From NCBI RefSeq assembly GCF_009674685.1, contig NZ_WKJI01000007.1, positions 25,887 to 89,886 on the forward strand: 64,000 nt of DNA. The letters are read 5' to 3'. Below, piece after piece: positions 47,221 to 55,596 of the stretch (position 1 is the first letter of the stretch; each line of letters opens with the position of its first letter). Below the pieces are notes generated by a model. It saw nothing but the letters and a program-made list of their open reading frames with translations. It did no database searches and had not been told where the DNA came from. Position numbers and translations under genes: made by a program. The stretch is from Pedobacter puniceum. Lineage in GTDB: Bacteria; Bacteroidota; Bacteroidia; Sphingobacteriales; Sphingobacteriaceae.

Positions 47221-48270
47221 TTAGATAATCAGCATGGCATCTCCATAACTGTAAAATCTATATTTTTCTTTTACAGCAACTTCGTAAGCATTCATTACGT
47301 TTTCATAACCACCAAAGGCAGCAATCATCATTAACAATGTTGATTCTGGCGTATGGAAATTGGTAATCATGCAATTTGCAATACTAAAATCATAAGGTGG
47401 AAAAATGAACTTTGATGTCCAATCGTTAATTGGTTTTAAAGTATGACTAGCAGATACTGCAGATTCTATAGATCTCATTACAGTTGTACCAACAGCGCAG
47501 ATTTTTCTTTTCTCAGCAATTCCTTTGTTTACAATATCAGCATCTTTTTGGGTAATGATGATTTGTTCAGAATCCATTTTATGTTTGGTTAAATCCTCAA
47601 CCTCAACTTGTCTGAAAGTACCTAAACCAACGTGTAAAGTTACTTCTGCAAATTCTACACCTTTAAGCTCTAGTCTTTTTAATAACTCTCTACTAAAGTG
47701 TAAACCTGCGGTTGGTGCTGCAACAGCACCTTCATTTTTAGCGAAAATAGTTTGGTAACGTTCTTTATCTTCTGCAGTAGGTTTACGTTTAATGTATTTA
47801 GGAAGAGGTGTCTCACCTAAAATTTCAATATTTTGACGGAATTCCTCATCAGTACCATCAAATAGGAAGCGGATAGTTCTACCTCTTGAAGTGGTGTTAT
47901 CAACAACTTCAGCAACTAACAAATCATCATCGCCAAAGTATAGTTTATTGCCAACTCTAATTTTTCTAGCAGGATCTACTAAAACATCCCACAGTCTTAA
48001 CTCTTTATTTAGCTCTCTTAACAAGAAAACTTCTATAGTAGCACCAGTTTTTTCTTTATTACCATATAAACGGGCAGGAAAAACTTTAGTGTTATTTAAA
48101 ATCATCACATCTTTTTCCTCAAAATAACCCAATACGTCTTTAAAAACCTTATGCTCTATATGTCCTGTTTTTTTGTCAAGTACCATTAAACGAGACTCAT
48201 CGCGAGTTTCTGCCGGGTGATGAGCAATAAGAGATTCTGGTAAATGGAATTTAAATTGTGATAATTTCAT
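47221..48270 (-). CDS. queA: S-adenosylmethionine:tRNA ribosyltransferase-isomerase
   Basis: Transfers and rearranges the ribosyl part of SAM onto preQ1 in tRNA, giving epoxyqueuosine. The 349-residue protein has the N-terminal [22 protein letters not shown], the [14 protein letters not shown] [30 protein letters not shown] and the [18 protein letters not shown]-terminal segment. Works directly before QueG, whose gene is at 35-36 kb here. Transcribed alone, divergent from the permease gene. Confidence 0.95.
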   Translation of the reverse strand: MKLSQFKFHLPESLIAHHPAETRDESRLMVLDKKTGHIEHKVFKDVLGYFEEKDVMILNNTKVFPARLYGNKEKTGATIEVFLLRELNKELRLWDVLVDPARKIRVGNKLYFGDDDLLVAEVVDNTTSRGRTIRFLFDGTDEEFRQNIEILGETPLPKYIKRKPTAEDKERYQTIFAKNEGAVAAPTAGLHFSRELLKRLELKGVEFAEVTLHVGLGTFRQVEVEDLTKHKMDSEQIIITQKDADIVNKGIAEKRKICAVGTTVMRSIESAVSASHTLKPINDWTSKFIFPPYDFSIANCMITNFHTPESTLLMMIAAFGGYENVMNAYEVAVKEKYRFYSYGDAMLII

Positions 48271-48407
48271 ATGTTTCGAAACAAATATTTGGAGCGCAAA
48301 TTTAGGAAAAATAAATTCAATAAAATAATACGCTCTTAAACCGCTATTTTTAAAATTTAATAATTAAAAAATTGTAACTTTTCATTTATTAAACTGTCTT
48401 ATAGCAT

Positions 48408-49655
48408 ATGTTGTTTTTAAAACTTTTTAAAGAAAGCTTTCTTTTTGCTTATGATGCTTTAAGACAGAACCGTACACGTACCTTTTTATCTTTATTAGGT
48501 ATAACAATTGGTATTTTTACCATTATTACGGTTTTTGCGGCTGTAGATACTTTTAGAGGTAATTTACAAGAAAGTGTTGATAAGCTAGGAAGTAAAACAG
48601 TATTTGTACAGAAATGGCCTTGGGGAGGCTTTGGCGATTACCCATGGTGGAAATACATGCAAAGACCAAATGCTAGTTTAAGAGATTATGAAGCTCTAAA
48701 AGAGCGAGTAACTTTAGCCGATGGTATTTCTTATCAAATTGGTTTATCAAACAGAACATTAAAATATAGAAGCAATAGTATAGAAGGTGTGGAGGTTTCT
48801 GCGGCTTCGCATGAGTATGATAAGACCTGGAGTTTTGATTTAACAGAAGGTAGATATTTTACCGAAGGAGAATCTAGCAGCGGTAATGCAGTTTGCTTAA
48901 TTGGTGCCGATATTGCCGAAGGTTTATTCCCTAACCAGAGTGCAACAGGAAAGCAAATAAAAGTTTTAGGAAGAAATGTACAAGTAATAGGTGTTTTTGC
49001 CAAAGAAGGCGAGGATATGCTAGGTGTAACAGCAGATAAACTATTACTATTACCATTAAATTTCGCCAGAAACGTGATTGATGTAGAAAGCGATAATTAT
49101 GGACCACAAATAGCTATAAGAGGTAAAGAAAATGTAGCTGTTGAGGATGTAGAAAGCGAGTTACAAGGGATTATGCGTTCTATCAGAAGGTTAAGCCCGA
49201 TTGAAGATGATAATTTTGCTTTAAATAAAACCACTATTTTATCTGGGCAATTAGATCAAATGTTTGCTATAGTAAATGTTGCTGGTTGGATTATTGGTGG
49301 TTTCTCTATTTTAGTTGGAGGATTTGGTATTGCCAATATCATGTTTGTTTCTGTTAAAGAGCGAACCAATATTATAGGTATACAAAAATCTTTAGGTGCT
49401 AAGAATTATTTTATTCTATTGCAGTTTTTGTTTGAGGCAATAGCTCTTTCATTAATTGGGGGTTTATTAGGTTTAGCGGTAGTTTATGCTTTAACTTTAA
49501 TAGCTACTTATGGTTTCAATTTTGAGATTGTGTTAAATATCGGTAATATCATTAGAGGCATTTCTATTTCTATAATTATTGGGGTTATTTCTGGATTTTG
49601 GCCTGCCTTTTCTGCTGCTAGGTTAGATCCTGTTGAGGCGATAAGGTCTAAATAG
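48408..49655 (+). CDS. MacB/FtsX-type ABC transporter permease
   Basis: Permease of 415 residues in the MacB/FtsX family: an N-terminal membrane segment (about 20-43), a large periplasmic MacB_PCD-type domain (about 45-270) and three C-terminal membrane segments (about 285-410) with the motif PVEAIRSK at the end. Usual partners are a LolD/MacB-type ATPase. That ATPase may be the one at 44.1-44.8 kb, but they are not adjacent. Confidence 0.88.
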   Translation: MLFLKLFKESFLFAYDALRQNRTRTFLSLLGITIGIFTIITVFAAVDTFRGNLQESVDKLGSKTVFVQKWPWGGFGDYPWWKYMQRPNASLRDYEALKERVTLADGISYQIGLSNRTLKYRSNSIEGVEVSAASHEYDKTWSFDLTEGRYFTEGESSSGNAVCLIGADIAEGLFPNQSATGKQIKVLGRNVQVIGVFAKEGEDMLGVTADKLLLLPLNFARNVIDVESDNYGPQIAIRGKENVAVEDVESELQGIMRSIRRLSPIEDDNFALNKTTILSGQLDQMFAIVNVAGWIIGGFSILVGGFGIANIMFVSVKERTNIIGIQKSLGAKNYFILLQFLFEAIALSLIGGLLGLAVVYALTLIATYGFNFEIVLNIGNIIRGISISIIIGVISGFWPAFSAARLDPVEAIRSK

Positions 49656-49726
49656 ATTTAAATTATTATTTAAAATCTCTTAAATGTTTTAAGTTTTTAT
49701 TTTTGTAGTGTTTAACATCTACTATT

Positions 49727-50566
49727 ATGAAACTTAAAATCTTATCACTGTTTTTTTTGATTCTTTTGTTTGCTTGCAAAAAAGAAAACAATCAGACTGA
49801 AACGTTAGAAAATAAAAAAATTGAAAATGTCATCATAGGTTTTGATAAACCCATATTTCTTATCAATAGCGATGCCTATGTAGCGTTACGTTACTCTAAT
49901 GATAATACAGGAAAAGATAATGTGAAAATTATTTTAGATGGTAAAGAAGGTACACAGGTTAACTATTCCTTCAGAGAACTTGAAGGAGAAAATTATTTAT
50001 TTAAGTATAATACTAGAGATTCAAAGTTGGCTTCATTACAAATAATGGTTAATAATAAGATTATTTCAACAACTCAAGTACCAATTGTAAGCGAAAATTC
50101 ATTAGCCACTTTGTGGAATAGCATTAAAAGAGAAAATTTATCTTTTTCACACATTTTATTCCTTGGAGTTTATAATCAATATACTTTATCAGGGAAATTC
50201 ATAATGAATTCAACTACTCGCACTAGTAACTACTTTAGTTTAGGAACCTTTGCTAATTTTAGTTTGGATCAATACATTTTTAACCCCTTTATTTTGGGAC
50301 TCGAAGGTAATTATCATGTGTCTTTTAATAGCGATAATAGCATAAAAGATATCATTGTAAATCATTTTACTGAAATAAAGTCAGATTATCCCATTTCTAA
50401 AGTTTATCAAGATTTAGAAAGGTATTTTAATTCTCCCATATCTACTTCTACAAGTCCACTAGGAATTAAAATTACAACATATGTATCTAATGGATTTCAA
50501 ATCAAAACATATGAAGAAAGCTCTGGTTTTCTAACAAAGATGTATTCAGTTATCACTAAAATATAG
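49727..50566 (+). CDS. Hypothetical lipoprotein
   Basis: A 279-residue exported protein with an N-terminal signal ending in the lipobox LFAC at about 17, then a Lys/Glu/Asn linker. The body is rich in beta-strand-forming, Asn-containing text and has no motif I recognise. Followed by 260 bases of non-coding DNA with an inverted repeat. It may be an Ig-like or surface-exposed beta protein, on composition only. Confidence 0.65.
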   Translation: MKLKILSLFFLILLFACKKENNQTETLENKKIENVIIGFDKPIFLINSDAYVALRYSNDNTGKDNVKIILDGKEGTQVNYSFRELEGENYLFKYNTRDSKLASLQIMVNNKIISTTQVPIVSENSLATLWNSIKRENLSFSHILFLGVYNQYTLSGKFIMNSTTRTSNYFSLGTFANFSLDQYIFNPFILGLEGNYHVSFNSDNSIKDIIVNHFTEIKSDYPISKVYQDLERYFNSPISTSTSPLGIKITTYVSNGFQIKTYEESSGFLTKMYSVITKI

Positions 50567-50636
50567 GGGTATAATCGTATTATTTAGTTAAACCCTAGGA
50601 TATGTTTGTTTTTAGCAATAACCTAACCCAAATAAA

Positions 50637-50720
50637 CCGGGGCGGCAGCGGTATCTTTTGCCTAGCTTAATTTGTTTTTCTTATGATAACTTAAATGGCA
50701 AAAATAAAGCAGAGCACCGG
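50637..50720. repeat. Imperfect inverted-repeat element, possibly dispersed
   Basis: Two arms, from CCGGGGCGGCAGCGG at 50637 and ending in GCAGAGCACCGG at 50720, with inner arms TATCTTTTGCC and GGCAAAAATA. The G+C-rich outer arms stand out against the AT-rich surroundings. The wording recalls short repeats I remember from Pedobacter-type genomes, but I cannot verify this here. It lies between a lipoprotein gene and a terminator, in DNA with no gene. Confidence 0.5.
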
Positions 50721-50772
50721 ACTATCAGTTAATAGTAGTACTAACCTTGCTTTTCTAATGCATATTAAGCAT

Positions 50773-50801
50773 AAAAAAAGAGGGCAATAAAATTACCCTC
50801 T
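50773..50801 (-). terminator. Rho-independent terminator after the aminotransferase gene
   Basis: On the minus strand AGAGGG and CCCTCT arms, extended by partial pairing of the AT-rich inner part, followed by seven Ts. Confidence 0.8.
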
Positions 50802-50826
50802 CACAAAATTTTATCTTAATTATAAC

Positions 50827-52023
50827 TTACTTCAATTTTGCTAAAGCAGCTGTAATTTTGCTACAAGCTTCTTTTAGTTCTTCTTCAGATGCTGCGTAAG
50901 AAATACGTATACAATCTGGATTACCAAAAGCCTCACCAGTTACGGTTGATACATGTGCTTCGTTTAAGATGTAAATACATAAGTCATCTGCATTGTTTAT
51001 CACTTCACCTTCTGCTGTTTTCTTACCAAAAAAAGAAGAAACATCAGGGAAGAAATAAAAAGCACCTTCTGGTAAATTTACTTTTACACCCGGGATTTGA
51101 GAAAGTAAACCATAAACTAAATCGCGTCTTGTTAAGAAAGCATCACGCATTTGGTGTACAGTTTCTAAGCCGCCTAATAAAGCTGCTAAACCTGCTTTCT
51201 GGGTGATTGAGCAGGTTCCAGAAGTGGTTTGACCTTGTAATTTGTCTGTAGCAGCAGCAATTTCTTTACTTGCAGCTAAGTAACCCAATCTCCAACCTGT
51301 CATGGCGAAACCTTTAGAGAAACCGTTTACAACAATTACTCTTTCTTTTACAGAAGGGAATTCTGCTATAGAAGCATGGCCACCAACAAAGTTAATGTGC
51401 TCATAAATTTCGTCAGAAAGGATATAAACCTGAGGGTATTTTTCAAATACTTTAACCAAACCTGCTAATTCTTCTTTGCTGTAAACGCTACCTGTAGGGT
51501 TACAAGGCGAAGAGAACATAAATAATTTGGTTTTTGGTGTAATAGCAGCTTCTAATTGCTCTGGCGTAATTTTATAGTTGTTTTCTACTGTTGCGTTAAT
51601 GAAAACCGACTCGCCTTCGGCCAATTTTACCATTTCTGAGTAGCTTACCCAGTATGGAGTAGGAATAATTACCTCTTCGCCTGGGTTAATTAAGCATAAT
51701 AATGCATTAGCCAAAGCTTGTTTAGCACCTGTAGAAACTACAATTTGTTCTGGTGCAAAATCTAGGTTATTTTCTCTTTTTAATTTGTCTGAAATAGCTT
51801 TTCTTAAATCAGGATAACCTGAAACAGGAGAGTAATAAGTGAAGTTCTTTTCCATCGCATCTACTGCAGCATCTTTAATATACTGTGGTGTATGGAAGTC
51901 TGGCTCACCAAAACTTAAGTTAATAACCTTAACGCCTTTGGCAGCAAGTTCGCGGCCTAATTTGGCCATTTTAATAGTCTGTGACTCTGTTAAATTCTGA
52001 ATTCTGGTTGATAAAATTGTCAT
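50827..52023 (-). CDS. Pyridoxal-phosphate aminotransferase (aspartate aminotransferase type)
   Basis: Class I aminotransferase of 398 residues, exchanging amino groups between aspartate (or a similar amino acid) and 2-oxoglutarate. The PLP Lys is in NGFSKGFAMTGWRLGY; other marks are SFGEPDFHTP at the N-terminus, SSPCNPTGSVY and ILSDEIYEH. Resembles the AspC-like subfamily common in Bacteroidota. Single gene; own terminator. Confidence 0.92.
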   Translation of the reverse strand: MTILSTRIQNLTESQTIKMAKLGRELAAKGVKVINLSFGEPDFHTPQYIKDAAVDAMEKNFTYYSPVSGYPDLRKAISDKLKRENNLDFAPEQIVVSTGAKQALANALLCLINPGEEVIIPTPYWVSYSEMVKLAEGESVFINATVENNYKITPEQLEAAITPKTKLFMFSSPCNPTGSVYSKEELAGLVKVFEKYPQVYILSDEIYEHINFVGGHASIAEFPSVKERVIVVNGFSKGFAMTGWRLGYLAASKEIAAATDKLQGQTTSGTCSITQKAGLAALLGGLETVHQMRDAFLTRRDLVYGLLSQIPGVKVNLPEGAFYFFPDVSSFFGKKTAEGEVINNADDLCIYILNEAHVSTVTGEAFGNPDCIRISYAASEEELKEACSKITAALAKLK

Positions 52024-52107
52024 GATTTAAGCTTTGGGCGCAAATATAGGAATAGTTTTTTCTTTAGGGCAATAACAAATTGTCTAAGTTTGTAAAAAAT
52101 CATCAAG

Positions 52108-53085
52108 GTGAAGTCAAAAAAGCAACTCATATTTCTATCGCTTGCCATTGGCCTTTTGTTAATGCTGGTGAAATTTACTGCTTTTTTCATCACCCAGTCT
52201 AATGCCATTTTAACTGATGCTGCTGAGAGTATTGTGAATGTTATTGCAAGCGCATTTGCTTTTTATAGTATATACTTATCCTCACAACCAAAAGACCAAA
52301 ATCACCCTTATGGGCATGGTAAAGTAGAGTTTTTTTCTGCTTTTGTAGAAGGTGTTTTAATTATTATTGCAGGTGTCATCATCTTTTTTAAGAGCATTTA
52401 CAATGCTTTTTATCCTCAAGAAATAAAAGATTTATTTGATGGTTCTTTACTGATAGGCATAACAGGGCTTATTAATGGACTTTTGGGTTTTTATTTAGTT
52501 AACCGCGGAAAGGTCTTAAACTCTTTAACCTTACATGCCGATGGTAAACATCTTATTACCGACGCCGTAAGTAGCTTTGGACTGATGATAGGTTTGTTAG
52601 TGATGGCTTTTACAGGCTTAAATTGGTTAGATAGCCTTATTTCTATAGGTTTAGCTTTGTATATCATTTCAAATGGCTATAAATTAATGCGACTTTCTGT
52701 AGGTGGTTTAATGGACGAATCTGATTTAAACGCCGTTGAAAATGTAATTAAACAGCTTTCTAAAAATAGACGACCAGCTTGGATAGATGTTCATAACCTA
52801 CGTATACAACGCTATGGCGATGCTATACATATAGATTGTCATGTTACTTTACCTTATTATTTTGATTTGAATAAGGTACATGCCGAGATTACTGATATCG
52901 ATAAAATTATCAATGAAAATGTAGCTAATACCGAGCTTTTTATCCATACAGACCCCTGTGTTTTCCAATGTTGCCATTATTGTAACGTAGCAAATTGTCC
53001 GGTAAGGCAAGAACCTAAAACCAAAGAAATAGCGTGGGATATTAATAATGTAACCAAAAACCACAAACATTTTGAGGTAATATGA
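52108..53085 (+). CDS. Cation diffusion facilitator transporter with Cys-rich tail
   Basis: Metal efflux pump of 325 residues, GTG start at 52108. Six membrane segments in the N-terminal part, with the metal site DAAES in segment 2 and HADGKHLITDA in segment 5. A cytoplasmic domain follows. The C-terminus carries an unusual cluster: C284, C288, C289, H290, C292 and C297 within DPCVFQCCHYCNVANC, then a His/Asn-rich end. This may add a metal-binding site. Overlaps the Nudix gene by 4 bases in an ATGA arrangement. Confidence 0.9.
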   Translation: MKSKKQLIFLSLAIGLLLMLVKFTAFFITQSNAILTDAAESIVNVIASAFAFYSIYLSSQPKDQNHPYGHGKVEFFSAFVEGVLIIIAGVIIFFKSIYNAFYPQEIKDLFDGSLLIGITGLINGLLGFYLVNRGKVLNSLTLHADGKHLITDAVSSFGLMIGLLVMAFTGLNWLDSLISIGLALYIISNGYKLMRLSVGGLMDESDLNAVENVIKQLSKNRRPAWIDVHNLRIQRYGDAIHIDCHVTLPYYFDLNKVHAEITDIDKIINENVANTELFIHTDPCVFQCCHYCNVANCPVRQEPKTKEIAWDINNVTKNHKHFEVI

Positions 53086-53540
53086 GTCATAAGCATATGA
53101 ATAAGTTTAATGTGAGGGTTTATGGTTTATTGATAAATCAAGAGCAAAAGATTTTAATTACTGATGAACAGCTTGGCGATTTTAAATTTACCAAATTCCC
53201 AGGTGGCGGTTTAGAAAAAGGGGAAGGGCTTACGGATGCTCTTAAAAGAGAGTTTATAGAAGAATGCAACTTAGAAATAGAAGTTCTAGCACATTTTTAT
53301 ACTACTGATTTTTTTGTGCAATCTTTATTTTCTGATGAGCAATTGATAGCTGTTTATTATCTAGTTAAACATAAAAATAACTTTGATATAAATTTAACAT
53401 CAACAGCTTTTGATTTTGATGAGCAAAATTCTTGTAAACAATGCTTCCGACTGGTAGATTTGAAAACTTTATCAACCGGAGATTTAACCTTCCCCGTTGA
53501 TAAACATGTACTCAAATTAATGAAGGAGCATTTTGTATGA
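53082..53540 (+). CDS. Nudix hydrolase
   Basis: Hydrolyses a nucleoside-diphosphate-linked compound; substrate unknown. The Nudix box runs from the GGGLEKGEGL to REFIEECNLEI (about 46-70), with Cys in place of the usual Gly before the last block. 152 residues; start ATG 53082, with an alternative ATG five codons in. It is overlapped at both ends by 4 bases, by the CDF gene and by bioA, so the group is co-translated. Confidence 0.87.
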   Translation: MSHKHMNKFNVRVYGLLINQEQKILITDEQLGDFKFTKFPGGGLEKGEGLTDALKREFIEECNLEIEVLAHFYTTDFFVQSLFSDEQLIAVYYLVKHKNNFDINLTSTAFDFDEQNSCKQCFRLVDLKTLSTGDLTFPVDKHVLKLMKEHFV

Positions 53541-54805
53541 TAGATTTAGTTGCAGAAGACCAAAAGAATATATGGCATCCTTACACCCAAATGAAAAACG
53601 CTTTGCCTCCCATTCCAATTGTGAGGGGAGAAGGTGCCCATTTGTTTAAAGAAAACGGAGAAAAACTTATTGACGCTGTATCATCTTGGTGGGTAAATAT
53701 TCATGGCCATAGTCATCCATACATTGCAAACGAAGTTTTTAAGCAATTAAATACTTTAGAGCATGTGATTTTTGCGGGTTTTACACATCCAAAAGCGGTA
53801 GAGCTTTCTACCAAACTACTCAGCATTTTACCATCCAATCAAGCAAAGGTATTTTTCTCTGATAATGGCTCTACAGCAGTAGAAGTTGCTATTAAAATGT
53901 GCTTACAGTTTTGGTTTAACCAAGGTGTAAAACGTAATAAAGTTTTGGCTTTCGCCGATGCTTATCATGGCGATACTTTTGGGGCAATGGCTGTTAGTGG
54001 AAGAAGTGCTTTTACCCGTCCTTTTGATGCTTTACTTTTTGATGTTGAGTTTATTGAATTACCTACAAAACACAATTTGCAAAATCTAAAATCTAAAATC
54101 TCCAGTCTTAAATCTGAATTGGCTTGTTTTATTTTTGAGCCATTAGTGTTAGGTGCTGGCGGAATGTTGATGTATGAAGCTCAGCATCTAGATGAACTTA
54201 TTGCTCATTGTAAAACAGAACAAGTTTTAACCATTGCCGATGAGGTAATGACAGGTTTTGGACGTACGGGTAAATATTTCGCATCAGACCACTTACAAAA
54301 TAAAGCAGATTTGATGTGTTTTTCTAAAGGTATTACTGGCGGTACCATGCCTTTGGGTTTAACAACATGTACTTTAGAAATTTATAATGCTTTTTTGTCT
54401 GACGATAAATTGAAAACTTTATTTCACGGGCATTCTTTTACAGCAAACCCAGTAGCTTGTGCAGCTGCTTGTGCTAGTTTTGATATTTTAACTCAGCCAG
54501 AAACAATGGCTAATATCAATAGGGTAGTGCAAAATCATCAGCAGTTTAAGCAAAAAATACAACATCATCCTAAACTAAAAGAAGTTAGGCAAACAGGTAC
54601 TATTATCGCTTTAGAATGGTTAAATGATTCTAAAACATCTTATTTTAATAACTTAAGAGATAAGTTGTATCATTTCTTTTTAGATAGAGGTATCATTTTA
54701 AGACCTTTAGGAAATATCCTTTATATTTTACCTCCTTATTGCATAAGTGATGAAGACCTGCATTATATTTACCAACAAATTGAACTTGCGTTAGAAGAAT
54801 TTTAG
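53537..54805 (+). CDS. bioA: Adenosylmethionine-8-amino-7-oxononanoate transaminase
   Basis: Biotin synthesis: moves an amino group from SAM to KAPA, giving DAPA. The 422-residue protein has WHPYTQMK, SSWWVNIHGHSHPYI, the DGST-like SDNGSTAVEVAIKM, the DEVMTGFGRTG segment and the PLP Lys in SKGITGGTMPLGL. No other bio gene is nearby. A 7-base tandem repeat (AAAATCT three times, 54081-54101) sits within the coding region and encodes a Leu/Lys/Ser-rich stretch around residues 182-190, which looks like expansion of a simple repeat. Followed 4 bases later by the ferritin-like gene. Confidence 0.95.
   Translation: MIDLVAEDQKNIWHPYTQMKNALPPIPIVRGEGAHLFKENGEKLIDAVSSWWVNIHGHSHPYIANEVFKQLNTLEHVIFAGFTHPKAVELSTKLLSILPSNQAKVFFSDNGSTAVEVAIKMCLQFWFNQGVKRNKVLAFADAYHGDTFGAMAVSGRSAFTRPFDALLFDVEFIELPTKHNLQNLKSKISSLKSELACFIFEPLVLGAGGMLMYEAQHLDELIAHCKTEQVLTIADEVMTGFGRTGKYFASDHLQNKADLMCFSKGITGGTMPLGLTTCTLEIYNAFLSDDKLKTLFHGHSFTANPVACAAACASFDILTQPETMANINRVVQNHQQFKQKIQHHPKLKEVRQTGTIIALEWLNDSKTSYFNNLRDKLYHFFLDRGIILRPLGNILYILPPYCISDEDLHYIYQQIELALEEF
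54081..54101. repeat. In-frame AAAATCT tandem repeat within bioA
   Basis: Three head-to-tail copies of AAAATCT inside coding sequence, where a surface loop is likely. It changes the length by a multiple of three, so the frame is kept. Slippage in this tract could shift the frame. Confidence 0.6.
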
Positions 54806-54809
54806 AGAT

Positions 54810-55421
54810 ATGGCTTTACAAAAAATATTAAATAAAGTAGTAGCAAACCCAACAACACATGCTAAATGGTTAAATACGCTTTCTTTCATGGAAAATGCCG
54901 GGGCAAGAAAAATATCGGCTTCTGAAGATAAGAAAAACGTTAGCTTGATAATATTAAAGCATGCTGCCGAAGAACACAGACACGCTTATTATCTTAAAAA
55001 ACAAATAGATAAAATTGCTGCTGATATTTGTCCTAACTATCACGACCAGCATTTATTAGCTCCAGCAGCAAGTAAATATTATTTAGGTTTATTAGATGTT
55101 AAAGTTTGTAAATATTTAAAAGATACTTTAAACCTAAAAGGACAAGATTTAAAATTTGCAGCTTATCTTCTAGTAACTTACGCTATTGAAGTAAGAGCTG
55201 ATGAGATTTACCCAATTTATCAAAACGAGTTGAGCGCAGCTGGGAGTAAAGTAAATGTGAAATCTATCATAGCAGAAGAAGAGGGACATTTAGAAGAAAT
55301 GTTGGCACAATTGAAAACTTTCTCGGCAGATTGGGAAATACACGCTAAAAAAGCCGTAGAAATAGAACAAGAATTATTTGATAATTGGATTCTACAACTA
55401 AATTTAGAATTAGCCAGCTAA
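54810..55421 (+). CDS. Ferritin-like diiron protein next to bioA
   Basis: A 203-residue helical protein. A ferritin-like diiron carboxylate pattern is visible: Glu 28 in helix one, E55xxH58 (EEHRH) in helix two, Glu 127 in the YAIEVRADEIY helix and E157xxH160 (EEEGH) in the last one. That gives four Glu and two His, the usual set for a diiron oxidase or ferritin. I do not recognise the exact family. Its start lies 4 bases after the bioA stop, in a tight four-gene run, so it may be involved in biotin precursor chemistry or in metal handling with the CDF gene. No signal peptide; cytoplasmic. Enzyme activity is inference. Confidence 0.75.
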   Translation: MALQKILNKVVANPTTHAKWLNTLSFMENAGARKISASEDKKNVSLIILKHAAEEHRHAYYLKKQIDKIAADICPNYHDQHLLAPAASKYYLGLLDVKVCKYLKDTLNLKGQDLKFAAYLLVTYAIEVRADEIYPIYQNELSAAGSKVNVKSIIAEEEGHLEEMLAQLKTFSADWEIHAKKAVEIEQELFDNWILQLNLELAS

Positions 55422-55451
55422 TGGCTTTCTAGAATTTCTTTTCATAAAACT

Positions 55452-55485
55452 ATACACAGCCTTTGATAATTCAAAGGCTGTGTAT
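55452..55485. terminator. Long perfect hairpin, probable terminator
   Basis: ATACACAGCCTTTGA and its exact complement form a 15-bp perfect stem around a TAAT loop, 30 bases after the ferritin-like stop. The stem is followed by TTTCC rather than a long T-run, so the terminator call is moderate. Confidence 0.6.
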
Positions 55486-55529
55486 TTCCATTCAGCCAAC
55501 CAACTCCTGATAGCTTCGAGATTAACCAG

Positions 55530-55593
55530 CACCTAACAAACTAACCACCTAACAAACTAACCACCTAACAATCTAACCAACTAACAATCTAAC
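55530..55593. repeat. 16-bp tandem repeat, four copies
   Basis: Four head-to-tail copies of the unit CACCTAACAAACTAAC, the later ones with one to two changes and a decayed fifth one after them. No spacers, so it is not CRISPR. It abuts the end of the 48-aa lipoprotein ORF on the opposite strand. Confidence 0.8.
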
Positions 55594-55596
55594 CAC

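Noticed and set aside
50600..50795. Two tiny plus-strand frames of 22 and 31 codons in the gap
   Set aside because: They coincide with the inverted repeat and terminator and have no signal or conserved features.
52020..52208. Minus-strand ORF over the start of the CDF gene
   Set aside because: It overlaps the CDF membrane segment codons and has no support on its own.
55530..55593. CRISPR array
   Set aside because: Repeats are contiguous with no spacers and no cas genes nearby.
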